64,000 nt of DNA from Hoeflea sp. IMCC20628 (lineage in GTDB: Bacteria > Pseudomonadota > Alphaproteobacteria > Rhizobiales > Rhizobiaceae): assembly GCF_001011155.1 (NCBI RefSeq), contig NZ_CP011479.1:886501-950500 (forward strand), given 5' to 3'. Shown here one piece after another: positions 29,330 through 39,750 of the stretch (position 1 is its first letter; every line of letters starts with the position of its first letter). The position numbers and the translations under genes are program-made. A model generated the notes under the pieces. The model was not told the origin of the DNA and made no database searches. It saw nothing but the letters and a program-made list of their open reading frames with translations.

Positions 29330-30457
29330 ATGGGTGAGAGCAAATTGTTCCTGCTTTCGGCGGGCGGCACCGGTGGACATCTGTTCCCGGCCGAGGCGCT
29401 GGCGCATGAACTCATCGCCCGTGGCCACCGCGTGCATCTGGTCACCGATAGCCGTGCCGAGCGTTTCGCCGGCACATTTCCGGCGTCTGAAATCCATGTG
29501 GTGCGGTCAGCCACGATCGGCTCGAAAAACCCGATCAAGGTGGTCAGGTCACTGTGGACCCTGTTTCAGGGCGTGCGCGAAGCCGGCAGGCTGTTGCGCA
29601 AGATCCGTCCCGACGCGGTGATCGGCTTTGGCGGCTATCCGACCATTCCACCGTTGTTGGCGGCGTCGAATGCGGGCTTGCCGTCGATGGTGCACGAGCA
29701 GAACGCGGTGATGGGCCGTGCCAACAAGGCGCTGGCCTCGCGGGTTATGGCGATCGCTGGCGGGTTTCTGCCCGAGGGCAAGGGCGCGCATGCAAACAAG
29801 ATCATTATTACCGGCAATCCGGTGCGCCCTGAGGTGATCGCGGCGGCAGAAATTCCTTACGTCCCGTCTGAAGAGGGCGAGACGTTCCGGCTGGTGGTGT
29901 TTGGCGGCAGCCAGGGCGCGCAGTTCTTCTCCGAAGCCATCCCCTCGGCCATCGGCTTTTTGCCGCAAGAGCTGCGGGCGCGGCTGGATCTGGTCCAGCA
30001 GGCACGCCCCGAGGATGAAGCTCATCTCAAGGCCTGGCTCGAAGAGCTTGGCGTCAAGGCTGAAGTCTCGCCGTTCTTTAACGACATGGCAGCGCGGATC
30101 GCGGCAGCACATCTGGTGATTTCACGCTCCGGTGCATCGACGGTGTCGGAAATCGCGGTGATTGGCCGCTCGGCGATCCTGGTGCCCTATCCGTTTGCGC
30201 TCGACCATGACCAGGCAGCCAATGCGGCCGCACTGATGGCCATGGGCGGCGCCAGTGTCATCAAACAATCTGAGCTGACGCCGCAGGTCCTGTCCGGCAT
30301 GATCGCCGACCGGATGAACGATCCCACCGGCCTTGCCGCCACCGCAGCCGCCGCCAAGGCGACAGGGAAACCTGATGCGGCGCGCTTGCTTGCCGATCTG
30401 GCAGAAGCTATTGCGGGGGGTATCACCCCCGATCAATTCAGGAGCACGCACGCATGA
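29330..30457 (+). CDS. murG: Lipid II synthase MurG (GlcNAc transferase)
   Basis: The 375-residue peripheral membrane GT28 enzyme adds GlcNAc to lipid I. It has the N-terminal [13 protein letters not shown] loop, [26 protein letters not shown], the [15 protein letters not shown] loop and the UDP-GlcNAc site [17 protein letters not shown]. It starts 4 nt after ftsW and overlaps murC by 4 bp. Confidence 0.97.
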   Translation: MGESKLFLLSAGGTGGHLFPAEALAHELIARGHRVHLVTDSRAERFAGTFPASEIHVVRSATIGSKNPIKVVRSLWTLFQGVREAGRLLRKIRPDAVIGFGGYPTIPPLLAASNAGLPSMVHEQNAVMGRANKALASRVMAIAGGFLPEGKGAHANKIIITGNPVRPEVIAAAEIPYVPSEEGETFRLVVFGGSQGAQFFSEAIPSAIGFLPQELRARLDLVQQARPEDEAHLKAWLEELGVKAEVSPFFNDMAARIAAAHLVISRSGASTVSEIAVIGRSAILVPYPFALDHDQAANAAALMAMGGASVIKQSELTPQVLSGMIADRMNDPTGLAATAAAAKATGKPDAARLLADLAEAIAGGITPDQFRSTHA

Positions 30458-31884
30458 AAATGCCGCAAACCATAGGTCTTGTTCATTTTGTCGGCATTGG
30501 CGGCATTGGCATGAGCGGCATTGCCGAAGTGCTGAACAATCTCGGCTACAAGGTGCAGGGCTCGGACCAGTCGGAAAGCGCCAATGTGCAGCGGTTGCGC
30601 GACAAGGGCATCGAGGTCCATATCGGCCATGCGGCGGACAATCTCGGTGAGGCCGAAGTCGTGGTGGTTTCGACCGCGATCAAGAAGAACAATCCCGAAC
30701 TGGTGGCAGCGCGCGAGCGGCTGATCCCGGTGGTGCGCCGCGCCGAGATGCTGGCCGAGCTGATGCGCTTTCGCAACGCCATCGCCATTGGCGGCACCCA
30801 TGGCAAGACCACCACCACCTCGATGGTGGCAACGCTGCTGGAAGCCGGCGGGCTAGATCCGACTGTGATCAATGGCGGCATCATCAATGCCTATGGCACC
30901 AATGCGCGCATGGGTGAGGGCGAGTGGATGGTGGTCGAGGCCGACGAGAGCGACGGCACTTTCCTCAAGCTTCCGGCAGATATCGCCGTCATCACCAATA
31001 TCGATCCCGAGCACCTTGATCACTACGGCACCTTTGATGCCGTGCGGGCAGCGTTCCGGTCTTTTGTCGAAAATGTGCCGTTTTACGGATTTGGCGTGAT
31101 GTGTCTTGACCATCCGGAAGTGCAGGCGCTGGTCAGCCGAATCGAGGACCGGCGGGTCATCACCTATGGTGAAAACCCGCAATCGGATGTGCGCTTCTCC
31201 AACCACCGCATGGACGGGCCGGTGTCGGTGTTTGACGTGGTGATCCACAGCCGCAAGACCGGCGAGAGCGTCGAACTCAAGGATCTGCGGCTGCCGATGC
31301 CGGGCAAGCACAATGTTTCCAATGCCGTGGCCGCAATTGCGGTTGCCTATGAGCTGGGCCTGACGCCCGAGCAGATCGCCACGGGTCTGGGTCAATTCGG
31401 CGGGGTCAAGCGCCGCTTCACCAACACCGGATCGTGGAACGGCGTCGAGATATTCGACGATTATGGCCACCACCCGGTCGAGATCAAGGCAGTGCTGTCG
31501 GCGGCCCGCGACGCCTGCCAGGCGCGCGTCATCGCCGTGGCCCAGCCACACCGGTACTCGCGGCTCGAAAGCCTGTTTGACGATTTCGCCGCCTGTTTCA
31601 ATGATGCCGACACGGTGATCATGGCGCCGGTCTATGCAGCTGGCGAAGACCCAATCGAGGGATTTGATTCCGCCTCCCTGGTCTCGAGCATGAAGGCCGG
31701 CGGCCATCGTGACGCGCGGCTGATCGACGGACCTGCGGCGCTGGCGCCACTGATCGCCGAGATTGCCCAGCCGGGCGATTATGTCGTCTGCCTTGGTGCA
31801 GGCACCATCACCCAATGGGCCAATCAATTGCCAGATGAACTTGCCGCGCTGAAGCCCGTAGCCGATGGCGGGGGTGGTGCATGA
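30454..31884 (+). CDS. murC: UDP-MurNAc:L-Ala ligase MurC
   Basis: The 476-residue ligase adds the first amino acid, L-Ala, to UDP-MurNAc. It shows the N-terminal glycine loop [17 protein letters not shown], the ATP loop [25 protein letters not shown], and [12 protein letters not shown] near the C-terminal domain. It overlaps murG and murB by 4 bp each. Confidence 0.97.
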   Translation: MKMPQTIGLVHFVGIGGIGMSGIAEVLNNLGYKVQGSDQSESANVQRLRDKGIEVHIGHAADNLGEAEVVVVSTAIKKNNPELVAARERLIPVVRRAEMLAELMRFRNAIAIGGTHGKTTTTSMVATLLEAGGLDPTVINGGIINAYGTNARMGEGEWMVVEADESDGTFLKLPADIAVITNIDPEHLDHYGTFDAVRAAFRSFVENVPFYGFGVMCLDHPEVQALVSRIEDRRVITYGENPQSDVRFSNHRMDGPVSVFDVVIHSRKTGESVELKDLRLPMPGKHNVSNAVAAIAVAYELGLTPEQIATGLGQFGGVKRRFTNTGSWNGVEIFDDYGHHPVEIKAVLSAARDACQARVIAVAQPHRYSRLESLFDDFAACFNDADTVIMAPVYAAGEDPIEGFDSASLVSSMKAGGHRDARLIDGPAALAPLIAEIAQPGDYVVCLGAGTITQWANQLPDELAALKPVADGGGGA

Positions 31885-32858
31885 AGACGCTGCAGGTCGA
31901 TGGCGAAAAACTTCTGACGTCTCTGGGAGACAAGCTGGGCGGTGTTCGCGGACGGCTGACACCGGATGCCGACATGTCGAAGATCACCTGGTTCCGCACC
32001 GGTGGTCCTGCAGAAGTGCTGTTCCAGCCTGTTGACGAAGACGATCTGGCAACCTTCCTCGCCGCCCTGCCGGAAGACATTCCGGTGCTGCCGGTCGGCA
32101 TCGGCTCAAACCTGCTGGTGCGCGATGGTGGCATTCCCGGCGTCGTCATTCGGCTGTCGGTCAAGGGCTTTGGCCGGGCCGAGAAGGTTTCTGATACGCG
32201 GCTTGCGGCAGGCGCTGTCTGCCCGGACAAGCATCTCGCCGCCCTGGCGCTGGAAGCCGGGCTGTCAGGCTTTCATTTCTATCATGGCATTCCCGGTGCC
32301 ATCGGCGGGGCGCTCAGGATGAACGCCGGCGCCAACGGCACGGAAACCCGCGAGCGGGTTGTCGAGGTTCACGCCATCGACCGCAAGGGTGAACGGCATG
32401 TGCTGTCCAATGCCGAGATGGGCTACGCCTACCGGCATTCCTCGGCGCCGAAAGACCTGATCTTCACCCGCGCGATTTTTGAGGGCATTCCAGCCGGCAA
32501 GAACGAGATCCGCGCCGCGATGGATGAAGTTCAGCATCATCGCGAGACTGTGCAGCCGATCCGCGAGAAGACCGGCGGCTCGACCTTCAAGAATCCCGAA
32601 GGCCATTCAGCCTGGAAGGTGATCGACGAGGCCGGTTGCCGCGGCCTGACGGTGGGCGGCGCGCAGATGTCGCCGATGCACTGCAATTTCATGATCAACA
32701 CCGGCCAGGCTTCGGGCTACGAGCTCGAACATCTCGGCGAAACCGTTCGCGCCCGTGTTCTGGAGACATCGGGCATAAGGCTCGAATGGGAAATCAAGCG
32801 GCTGGGCCTGTTTGAACCCGACCAGATGGTGCAGGAATTTCTGGGGCAGATGGTTTAA
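31881..32858 (+). CDS. murB: UDP-N-acetylenolpyruvoylglucosamine reductase MurB
   Basis: The 325-residue FAD enzyme reduces UDP-GlcNAc-enolpyruvate to UDP-MurNAc with NADPH. FAD-binding motifs [16 protein letters not shown] and [17 protein letters not shown] and the C-terminal [10 protein letters not shown] (catalytic Ser) are intact. It is the last gene before the cluster is interrupted; a rhizobial repeat follows directly. Confidence 0.96.
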   Translation: MKTLQVDGEKLLTSLGDKLGGVRGRLTPDADMSKITWFRTGGPAEVLFQPVDEDDLATFLAALPEDIPVLPVGIGSNLLVRDGGIPGVVIRLSVKGFGRAEKVSDTRLAAGAVCPDKHLAALALEAGLSGFHFYHGIPGAIGGALRMNAGANGTETRERVVEVHAIDRKGERHVLSNAEMGYAYRHSSAPKDLIFTRAIFEGIPAGKNEIRAAMDEVQHHRETVQPIREKTGGSTFKNPEGHSAWKVIDEAGCRGLTVGGAQMSPMHCNFMINTGQASGYELEHLGETVRARVLETSGIRLEWEIKRLGLFEPDQMVQEFLGQMV

Positions 32859-32960
32859 AGCGTGTTCCGAAAGTGGGAACCGGTTTTCGGAAAAAACACG
32901 CGCCAAAACAAAAACCTAAAGCACATTGCATGAATACGATTGAATGCAACGTGCTTTAGG
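32859..32960. repeat. Rhizobiales intergenic palindromic repeat (RIME/Bru-RS-like)
   Basis: Two palindromes follow the murB stop. The first (32860-32901) has outer arms GCGTGTT/AACACGC and inner CCGAAA/TTTCGG. The second has arms 32915-32931 and 32944-32960, starting CCTAAAGCAC and ending GTGCTTTAGG, paired at 16 of 17 positions. The layout and wording resemble short mosaic repeats common in Rhizobium, Brucella and relatives; family assignment is from memory. Confidence 0.6.
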
Positions 32961-33044
32961 TCGCAGCCTGAACGACAAAGGGTGCCGAAACGGGTCAGGA
33001 GCGTCTTGATCTGATGCTTTGGCGGCATTCATTCATTGCATGCT

Positions 33045-33060
33045 GGAAGCATAATTTTAA
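33045..33060 (+). promoter_or_regulatory. Shared upstream motif of tandem GGDEF genes, copy 1
   Basis: GGAAGCATAATTTTAA ends 42 nt before the ATG of the first cyclase. A near copy is at the same distance before the second cyclase. It may be a promoter or operator conserved through the duplication. Confidence 0.4.
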
Positions 33061-33102
33061 CTGGTGAAACCTAAGGTGCGCCCATTAACCGGGAGTGCAT
33101 TT

Positions 33103-33924
33103 ATGGTCCGCCTGACCCGCGATTGGGTGATCAGACAGCTTTTGTTTGCGGAATTCGACTCCTACCGGGATGTCGTACGCAAAGCTGTCTGGGTCGGGTT
33201 CAAGGTGTCCGTTCTTGCCTATGCTCTCAATCTCGGCGCGCATTTGCTGCTCTACTGGTTCGGCCTGCTGCCCTATGCGTTGTCCTCGGCGCTGATCATA
33301 GCAACGGTTTTGACGCCACCGATTACCTTTATTTTGTCGACGGTCGCCTATGTGGCAGTGGGACTGGCGATTCACGACCTGGGGGTGTCGCGGGCCGAGC
33401 TTGAACATCTCAGCCGGACCGACATGTTGTCGGGCCTGTTGAACCGCAGGGCACTTCTTGAGGCCTTCGATCAATGTAACCAGGAAAAATCGTTGCTGGT
33501 TCTTGATATTGACCACTTCAAACTGGTCAACGACACCCATGGCCATCTGGTTGGCGATCAGGTCATTGCCAAGGTCGCGGCGATGATCAGAACCGCGCTC
33601 GGTGAACGATGTATCTGCGCGCGGATCGGCGGTGAGGAGTTCGCCGTCTTCAGTAGCGATATGAATTTTGCCGAATTCGCGGTGCTTGGCGAGCTTACCC
33701 GCAGAAGGATCTCCACGACACGGATCCGTGTCGGAAACAAAGTACTCTCCGTTACCGTATCAGGCGGGGTCGCCAGAGCGCTGCCTGAGCAGAAGTTCGG
33801 TGAAGCGTTTTCCCGTGCCGACAGGGCGCTTTATGCAGCCAAAACCCGAGGCCGCGACCGGCTTGCGCTGTGTTACGATACTGGAAAACCGGATCTGTTC
33901 AGTCTGAAATCAAACGCCGTCTGA
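33103..33924 (+). CDS. Membrane diguanylate cyclase (GGDEF), paralogue 1
   Basis: The 273-residue protein from ATG 33103 (GGGAG 7 nt upstream) has two predicted membrane segments (about 28-52 and 60-88) and a C-terminal GGDEF domain. The active-site loop is GGEEF at 176-180, and SRTDMLSGLLNRRA and DIDHFKLVNDTHGH are the usual flanking motifs, so c-di-GMP synthesis is likely. The RxxD inhibitory site is absent (GERC at that position), predicting no standard product inhibition. It is a close paralogue of the next gene, colinear over its whole length. Confidence 0.92.
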   Translation: MVRLTRDWVIRQLLFAEFDSYRDVVRKAVWVGFKVSVLAYALNLGAHLLLYWFGLLPYALSSALIIATVLTPPITFILSTVAYVAVGLAIHDLGVSRAELEHLSRTDMLSGLLNRRALLEAFDQCNQEKSLLVLDIDHFKLVNDTHGHLVGDQVIAKVAAMIRTALGERCICARIGGEEFAVFSSDMNFAEFAVLGELTRRRISTTRIRVGNKVLSVTVSGGVARALPEQKFGEAFSRADRALYAAKTRGRDRLALCYDTGKPDLFSLKSNAV

Positions 33925-33996
33925 TTGACAGGCGGCACCGGCCAGTCCCTTGCTGAGTCTATTCCAGTATGGCTAATCATCGCAATCTAACTATCC

Positions 33997-34013
33997 GGAA
34001 AGCATTATTTTAA
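33997..34013 (+). promoter_or_regulatory. Shared upstream motif of tandem GGDEF genes, copy 2
   Basis: GGAAAGCATTATTTTAA ends 41 nt before ATG 34055 and differs from copy 1 by one inserted A and one substitution. Confidence 0.4.
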
Positions 34014-34054
34014 GGCCGCATGATTATAACGCGCTCGCAGAAAGAGGTGCGTTC

Positions 34055-34876
34055 ATGGTGGTTGTGGTCAAGAACTGGATTGTCAGGCAATTTACTCTGG
34101 ATGAATTTGAGTCGCCTCGCCATGTCTGGCGCCATGCGATTTCAATGGGGCTGAAGATCACGGTTTGCGTCTACAGTTTCAATGTTGCGGTGCATTTCCT
34201 GTTCAATTGGTTCGGCCTGTTGCCTTACACCCTGAGTGCCGGGTTGATTGCAGCCTCCGTGCTGACCCCACTGCTGACTTTTCCCGTCAGTACCGTCGGC
34301 TATGCGGTGCTGGGGTTTGCGTTCTATGATCTCGGCAAATCTCGAGCCGAACTGAAACATCTCAGCCGCACCGACCCGCTAACCGGCCTGATGAACCGCC
34401 GGGCGATTCTGGATTCTTTTGACCAGTGCGACCGGGAAAAAGCGATGCTGGTTCTCGATATCGACCACTTCAAATCAGTGAACGACACCTATGGTCATCT
34501 TGTGGGTGATGAAGTTATCAGCGAAGTGGCGGCGTTGCTTCGCGCTGTCTTCGATGACCGGTGCATATGTGCACGCATCGGCGGAGAGGAATTTGCAGTC
34601 ACCAGCTGTGCCATACCCTTTGCCGAGTTCGCAGCGCTTGGTGAAGCAGCCCGCACCAGGATCGCCTTAATGCGAACTGAAGCCGAGGGCGGCGCGTTTT
34701 CCATCACAGTCTCCGGCGGAATTGCCCGGGCATTGCCGGATCAGAAGTTCGGCGAAACCTTCTCCCGCGCGGACAAGGCTCTTTATGCAGCCAAATCCGG
34801 CGGACGCGACCGGATCGTGCTTTCCTACGAGGCTGGTCAAGAGGATCAGCATCGCCAGAACGCAAACGCTGCCTGA
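34055..34876 (+). CDS. Membrane diguanylate cyclase (GGDEF), paralogue 2
   Basis: This 273-residue protein has the same length and layout as the preceding gene: W-V/I-RQ opening, two membrane segments, SRTDPLTGLMNRRA, DIDHFKSVNDTYGH and GGEEF at 176-180, again without the RxxD inhibitory site. The two genes are a tandem duplication that has since diverged, each with its own similar upstream motif about 42 nt before the start. It probably makes c-di-GMP at the inner membrane. Confidence 0.92.
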   Translation: MVVVVKNWIVRQFTLDEFESPRHVWRHAISMGLKITVCVYSFNVAVHFLFNWFGLLPYTLSAGLIAASVLTPLLTFPVSTVGYAVLGFAFYDLGKSRAELKHLSRTDPLTGLMNRRAILDSFDQCDREKAMLVLDIDHFKSVNDTYGHLVGDEVISEVAALLRAVFDDRCICARIGGEEFAVTSCAIPFAEFAALGEAARTRIALMRTEAEGGAFSITVSGGIARALPDQKFGETFSRADKALYAAKSGGRDRIVLSYEAGQEDQHRQNANAA

Positions 34877-34900
34877 CACATCAGACCTTCTCCGTGTTGC

Positions 34901-36013
34901 TCAATCGCCCAGTCCAAATGCCGTTTTTACCGCAGCATGCGGCAGTGCCGGTACCAGATTGCCGTCGCGCCCAATCATCGTCTCGTTGGCGATCATCGCA
35001 TTGAGGATCGACTCCTCGGTTGCCTGGACCACGGCCTCGAAAAATGGATCGATGTCCTCATCCGGCACAAACCGCGCAGTGCGGACAGCGCCGGGGCTGA
35101 AATCCCTGTTGGCCGTCGAAAACGCCAGAAACAGATCGCCTGAGCCGTGCGTGGCCATGCCGCCTGTCTTGCCGATGCCGAAGGTGGCGCGCCGCGCCAG
35201 CCGCTTGAGTTGATGCGGCAGCAACGGTGCGTCGGTGGCGATGATGGCGATGATCGAACTCAGTTCGGTGTCACGGGTGGCTTCGTGCATCTGCGGCAGG
35301 TCCGGATCGGCGCCGATATTTTTGCCCAACACCGTCAAATGACGGCGGGTGCCGAAATTGGCCTGCACAAAGACGCCGACGGTGAAGGTTTCGCCTGCAT
35401 AATTGACCATCCGCGAGGCAGTGCCGGAGCCGGCCTTGAAGCCGAAACATTTCATTCCGGTGCCGCCGCCGACGCTGCCTTCCTCGATAGCGCCACCGTG
35501 GGCCGCGTCGATCGCCGCGATGACATGATCGGCGGTGACGTGGAAGCCGTTGATGTCGTTTAGAAACCCGTCATAGGTCTCGGCCGCCACCGGCAGTGCG
35601 AAATCATCATGGTAGCGCTCGGCCAGATATTCGACCGCCCAGCGGATCGTCGCGTCACGGGCAATGCCGCAGGAATGGGTGTTGGTGATGGTGATTGGCA
35701 GCGCGAATTTGCCGGTCTCCTCGATGTAATGCGTGCCGCTCAGTTCGCCATTGCCATTGAGACTGAAGAAGCCGGCAAACAGCGGCTTGTCGATCTGATC
35801 GCGCGGTCGCGGCAAGATCGCCGTCACCCCGGTGCGCACGGGGCCATGGCTCTGCTTGAGCGGTCCGTCGCCTGAAATGAGTGTCAAATAACCGACGCTG
35901 ACGCCGGCCACATCGGTGATGGCGTTGAATGGCCCGCTGATGCCTTCAAACGGCAGACCCAGAGCTTTGCCGCGCAGTTTGCCCGACGGGGTGGTTTTCC
36001 ATTCTGGGGTCAT
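34901..36013 (-). CDS. P1-family (DmpA, S58) aminopeptidase
   Basis: The 370-residue protein matches DmpA-type self-cleaving N-terminal nucleophile aminopeptidases: opening GPFNAITDVAGVSVGYLTL, NTHSCGIARDATIRW, EGSVGGGTGMKCFGFKAG and the nucleophile region ELSSIIAIIATDAPL, where cleavage before a Ser yields the active beta chain. RRATFGIGKTGG closes the family pattern. Known members cut N-terminal D-Ala, L-Ala or beta-amino acids. There is no signal peptide. Its place between cyclase genes suggests no functional link. Confidence 0.92.
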   Translation of the reverse strand: MTPEWKTTPSGKLRGKALGLPFEGISGPFNAITDVAGVSVGYLTLISGDGPLKQSHGPVRTGVTAILPRPRDQIDKPLFAGFFSLNGNGELSGTHYIEETGKFALPITITNTHSCGIARDATIRWAVEYLAERYHDDFALPVAAETYDGFLNDINGFHVTADHVIAAIDAAHGGAIEEGSVGGGTGMKCFGFKAGSGTASRMVNYAGETFTVGVFVQANFGTRRHLTVLGKNIGADPDLPQMHEATRDTELSSIIAIIATDAPLLPHQLKRLARRATFGIGKTGGMATHGSGDLFLAFSTANRDFSPGAVRTARFVPDEDIDPFFEAVVQATEESILNAMIANETMIGRDGNLVPALPHAAVKTAFGLGD

Positions 36014-36216
36014 CGAATTGGTCTCACAGCCGGTTGTTCATCAAGGCGAGACACACAAGGATTACACGAGAAGCGGTCCCGGTCGCGCGTGGAGCGGGAA
36101 CTGGGGCAATGCAATTGGCAGATCCGCGCTGTCTGAATTCATCTCACAAGAGCGCGCATTGTCAAAGCTTTGAAAACATGCGGCCCGACAGGCGTGTTCT
36201 CGCAGCTGGCAGATAG

Positions 36217-38121
36217 TTACGCAGACAAGGCGTTTCTGGCTTCGGTGGAGGTTTGATCCTGTTCCATGATCCTTTGCATCACGGCGTCCGCTGGCATCGG
36301 CTTGCCGTACAGGTACCCCTGAATCAGGTCGGGCCGAAGTTCGGTCAGAAAGTCCATTTCGACCTGGGTTTCGACACCTTCGAGAACGCAGCGCAGGTCC
36401 AGCTTGCGGCACAATCCTATCACAGCGGCAACGATCTCCCGTGATGTGGTGCTGTGGGCAACCTTGCGGATGAAACTCCTGTCGATCTTGACCTTGTCGA
36501 GGGGCAGCTGATCGAGATACTCGAAGCTTGAGTAACCGGACCCGAAATCGTCAAGGGCGATTTTGCAGCCACTGGCCCGAAGCTTCTCCAGCAAAGATCT
36601 CGACGCCGCAAGATCGGTCATCACCGCGGTTTCCGTGATTTCAAACTCGATCCGGCTGGGGGAGATGCCGGACTTCATGATTTTTCCGAGAAGCTTCAGA
36701 ATGAAGCTGTGGTCGGAAATGTCATGGGCGGACAGATTGAACGACAGGCTGATGTCATCGGGCCAGTCCGCCAGGATCCGAAGTGCCTTTTCGAACAGGA
36801 TAGCCGTCACTTTGCGGATATGGCCCGAGCGTTCCGCTGCACGGATGAACTGGTCGGGCGCAACAAGGCCAAGTGTCGGATTTTTCCAGCGCGCCAGCGC
36901 TTCAAAGCCAACTATCCGTTGTTCGCAGGGCGAGTACTGCGGCTGAAACAGAAGATACAGCTCGCTCTCGAGATCGGCTTCGCGCAACTGGCGCTCAATG
37001 GCTATTGTCGCCTGCATTTCCTCGTCTTCGGCTGTGTCAAACAGTACGCACTGGCCGCGGCGGGTGGCTTTTGCTTTATACAGTGCAAAATCGCCTTGCT
37101 CGTACAACTGGGCGCCGGATGTCGCCATGCTCGGATAATGAGTAAAGCCGGCTGAAACGCCAATTGTGAGTTCCATTGGGCCGACAGGGTAGGGACGGCT
37201 TACGGCTTCAATGACCTTGGCGCCGAATTGCTTGATACCTTGTGCGGTATGCGACCCTGAGATGATGCAGATGAATTCATCGCCGCCGATGCGTCCAAAC
37301 GTGACGCCGGGAAGGTTCAGATTGGCGGACCGTTCGACTACTCCGCACAACAAATCGTCCCCGATCACGTGGCCGTAGACGTCATTGATCGCCTTGAAGC
37401 CATCCAGGTCGAAAATACCGATCCAGAACGGCCTCTTCTGAGAAATCAAGTAGTCGATCTTCTCAAAAACGGCACGCCGGTTCGGCACTCCGGTGAGCAT
37501 GTCGGTGTCAGCCAGACGTTGCGCCTTGGCGGCCAGACCATCGGCAAGCAGCCGGGCATCGATCTGCCTGCGGATGGCTTTGCGCAGCAGTGCCGCCATT
37601 CCGAGGGAGGCGAAAGTTGTGGCGATGCCGATCGAGACGTACTGGGTCAGGATTTCATGGGGCAGCCTGGATGCGAAGAAGTAGAGCGTCACCAGCGCCA
37701 GGCCAACGCTGAGCAGGGTTCCCCGGAAGGTGATGCCGGTCGTGGAGAAGACCACGGCCATCAGAGCAAAATAGATCAGTTTGTTCTGCTCAAAATGAAT
37801 CGTCAGATAGCATACGACATTGAGGTAGATCAGCAGGTTGGCGGCCAGGCCGATCAGTTCGAGCCGTTGCAACGACAGCTTGTCGCTGGCAAGCACATGC
37901 TGCCTCATCACATAGTAGCTGACAACCGTCGTGAAACAGATAGAGGCGAGTATGGCCAGTTCCAGCCCGGTCTCGTCTCTGAAGTGGGTCAGGGTGATGT
38001 ATGAATAATAGATCATGCCTGGAAGCAGGAAACCGCGCACGATTGGACAATAGGCAGTCGCCAGGGCTTGCTGCCGAACCGGGTCAACCCGTGACTTGTA
38101 AAACGCGAATTGGCTAGGCAT
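36217..38121 (-). CDS. Membrane GGDEF-EAL protein (c-di-GMP cyclase/phosphodiesterase)
   Basis: The 634-residue protein has about six N-terminal membrane segments (to ~residue 180), a GGDEF domain (canonical GGDEF at 279-283) and an EAL domain (EAL at 407-409, with DDFGSGYSSFEYL and EGVETQVEMDFL). Both catalytic signatures look intact, so it may make, break, or switch between these activities for c-di-GMP. The start has only a weak ribosome site. The IS66 element lies about 255 bp upstream of its start, probably separating it from part of its promoter region. Confidence 0.93.
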   Translation of the reverse strand: MPSQFAFYKSRVDPVRQQALATAYCPIVRGFLLPGMIYYSYITLTHFRDETGLELAILASICFTTVVSYYVMRQHVLASDKLSLQRLELIGLAANLLIYLNVVCYLTIHFEQNKLIYFALMAVVFSTTGITFRGTLLSVGLALVTLYFFASRLPHEILTQYVSIGIATTFASLGMAALLRKAIRRQIDARLLADGLAAKAQRLADTDMLTGVPNRRAVFEKIDYLISQKRPFWIGIFDLDGFKAINDVYGHVIGDDLLCGVVERSANLNLPGVTFGRIGGDEFICIISGSHTAQGIKQFGAKVIEAVSRPYPVGPMELTIGVSAGFTHYPSMATSGAQLYEQGDFALYKAKATRRGQCVLFDTAEDEEMQATIAIERQLREADLESELYLLFQPQYSPCEQRIVGFEALARWKNPTLGLVAPDQFIRAAERSGHIRKVTAILFEKALRILADWPDDISLSFNLSAHDISDHSFILKLLGKIMKSGISPSRIEFEITETAVMTDLAASRSLLEKLRASGCKIALDDFGSGYSSFEYLDQLPLDKVKIDRSFIRKVAHSTTSREIVAAVIGLCRKLDLRCVLEGVETQVEMDFLTELRPDLIQGYLYGKPMPADAVMQRIMEQDQTSTEARNALSA

Positions 38122-38367
38122 TTTTATGAGAATGCGACTTTCGGATCAACATTTCTGAATTGCGTGCGCAGGGCATGCGGTTTTATTAGGCATGGATGCA
38201 GAAGGTCAGAATTAAAAGGACAATGCTTCAATTTTGTATCTCTGTTTCTGAAATGAAAAAAGCAATTCCGACGATACATTGGTTGTAATTCTATAGGGAT
38301 AACCGTTAACGCAACATTTTTGGGGGTGGTTGTTTGCGCTACTAGATTTGACCATTCATAAATTAGG

Positions 38368-38375
38368 TGGATTGT
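38368..38375. repeat. Target-site duplication, left copy
   Basis: TGGATTGT directly abuts the left end of the IS66 element and is identical to 39751-39758. An 8-bp duplication is the IS66 family norm. Confidence 0.9.
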
Positions 38376-39750
38376 GTAATTACCCACCCCTGAATTTATG
38401 ATTTCGGGCCTTGATGTCGGCCTACGCCAAGACGGATGCGATAACCTGGAAGGGATTTGCGCCTTTAAGGCGGGCGGTATCGACGGTTGTGCGTACATCC
38501 GCCTCGGCTTGGGCGGCCCACATGGCGCGATATCCGTTTGTCACCTTTCTCTGAATGACCCATGGACGGAGCTTTCGCTCAGATGTGTTGTTGGTGACAT
38601 CGACTTCTCCGGGATAGTCGCAAAACGTCAGCAGCTGATCGCGGGCCCGCCCGATCTTGGCCTGGAGCTTTTGGGCCAGGTCGCATGAAGTCGGGGCGCA
38701 TAGAAGCCCGGCAAGCTGTTTATCGAATTTGCGCTTCTTGCTTGCGACGGTAGACGCAGCGAATGTGCTTATGGCTCTGGCGAAATCAAACACACGGCCA
38801 AACCAAAGCTGGAAGCGAAGAGGGAGATCATCCTCGCCATGTTCCAGCGCAAAGGCTGTATCACGCGCCAAATGTGCAAGGCAGGTTTGATGTCGATGGC
38901 CGTGAGATTGCTGGGCTGAATACCGATCAGATATCCATACCTCGGGGACATGGCCGCCCATGGTCTCGTGAACGACCCGTGCTGCACGGGAGTAATCGGG
39001 CTGGTGGACAACGGCATCCTTGCAATGAAAAACCCAGTGTTGGGCATTTGTGCCCTCAATACGCACACCGGTTTCGTCGCTGGCGACAACGCGGGCGGCT
39101 CGAAGGCTGGCCTTGGCGGCCTGTGCTGTGGCCTGGAAGCTCGGACGGGAGCGGGCAAACATGTTCATGATCGCGCCCTCGCTCGCATGGAGGCCGAAGA
39201 TATCCATGAACACACCGCTCAGGCGTTCGTAAGACAATGCATGGAAACTCTTGAGGTAGATCGCCAGCGCGTGAATGCCTGGCCCGAACGGCGTTGCGGT
39301 TGCCACGGCAGGTGCGGTGGCTTTTGTCGTCGTGCCGCATTGCGGGCAATGACAGGAAAAACGCCGATGCCGGGTGACATGAGGACGGATCGCAGGAATA
39401 TCGATCTCGTCATAGGCCCCGGCCAGCACCATCGTATCATCACCGGAAAACGCATGGCCGCATCTCTTGCAGGCGGTCGGTTCATGATCGCGAAACATGT
39501 CGGCAAAATCCGCCAGCACCCTATTGTGGGGTTCATGCCCGGGCTTGGCTCCACCCGGTCGTGAGTTGACGCGTTTCTCTTTCTTGTCCGTAGAGGGCGG
39601 CTTGGAAGACGTCCGAGAATCCTTGGCAGGCCGTTGGAGCCGAAGCACCATCTCGATCAATTCGTCCTTGCTCAGCTGCTGCAAATCAGTCCGATCCATA
39701 TCATCATGGATTCAGACATTGTGGTGCATGGCAAGGGGGTGGGTAATTAC
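38376..39750 (-). mobile_element. Complete IS66-family insertion sequence (1,375 bp)
   Basis: The ends are 15-bp perfect inverted repeats: GTAATTACCCACCCC at 38376-38390 and its complement at 39736-39750. The element is flanked by the identical 8-bp target duplication TGGATTGT. It encodes one transposase and lacks the small accessory ORFs (tnpA/tnpB) of classical IS66, so it belongs with the single-ORF IS66 group. Intact ends and ORF suggest a fairly recent, possibly active copy. It sits in non-coding DNA between the GGDEF-EAL gene and ddl. Confidence 0.93.
38422..39699 (-). CDS. IS66-family transposase (TnpC-like)
   Basis: The 425-residue transposase has an N-terminal coiled segment with RTSSKPPSTDKKEK, a Cys-rich zinc ribbon (CKRCGH... 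CHCPQCG, about residues 78-125), and the DDE domain: ASDETGVRIEG (first Asp), VWISDRYSAQQSHGHRHQTCLAHLARD, and NNTSERKLRPWVIQRKVTNG (Glu), as in IS66 transposases. It fills almost the whole element and has no frameshift. Confidence 0.95.
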   Translation of the reverse strand: MDRTDLQQLSKDELIEMVLRLQRPAKDSRTSSKPPSTDKKEKRVNSRPGGAKPGHEPHNRVLADFADMFRDHEPTACKRCGHAFSGDDTMVLAGAYDEIDIPAIRPHVTRHRRFSCHCPQCGTTTKATAPAVATATPFGPGIHALAIYLKSFHALSYERLSGVFMDIFGLHASEGAIMNMFARSRPSFQATAQAAKASLRAARVVASDETGVRIEGTNAQHWVFHCKDAVVHQPDYSRAARVVHETMGGHVPEVWISDRYSAQQSHGHRHQTCLAHLARDTAFALEHGEDDLPLRFQLWFGRVFDFARAISTFAASTVASKKRKFDKQLAGLLCAPTSCDLAQKLQAKIGRARDQLLTFCDYPGEVDVTNNTSERKLRPWVIQRKVTNGYRAMWAAQAEADVRTTVDTARLKGANPFQVIASVLA

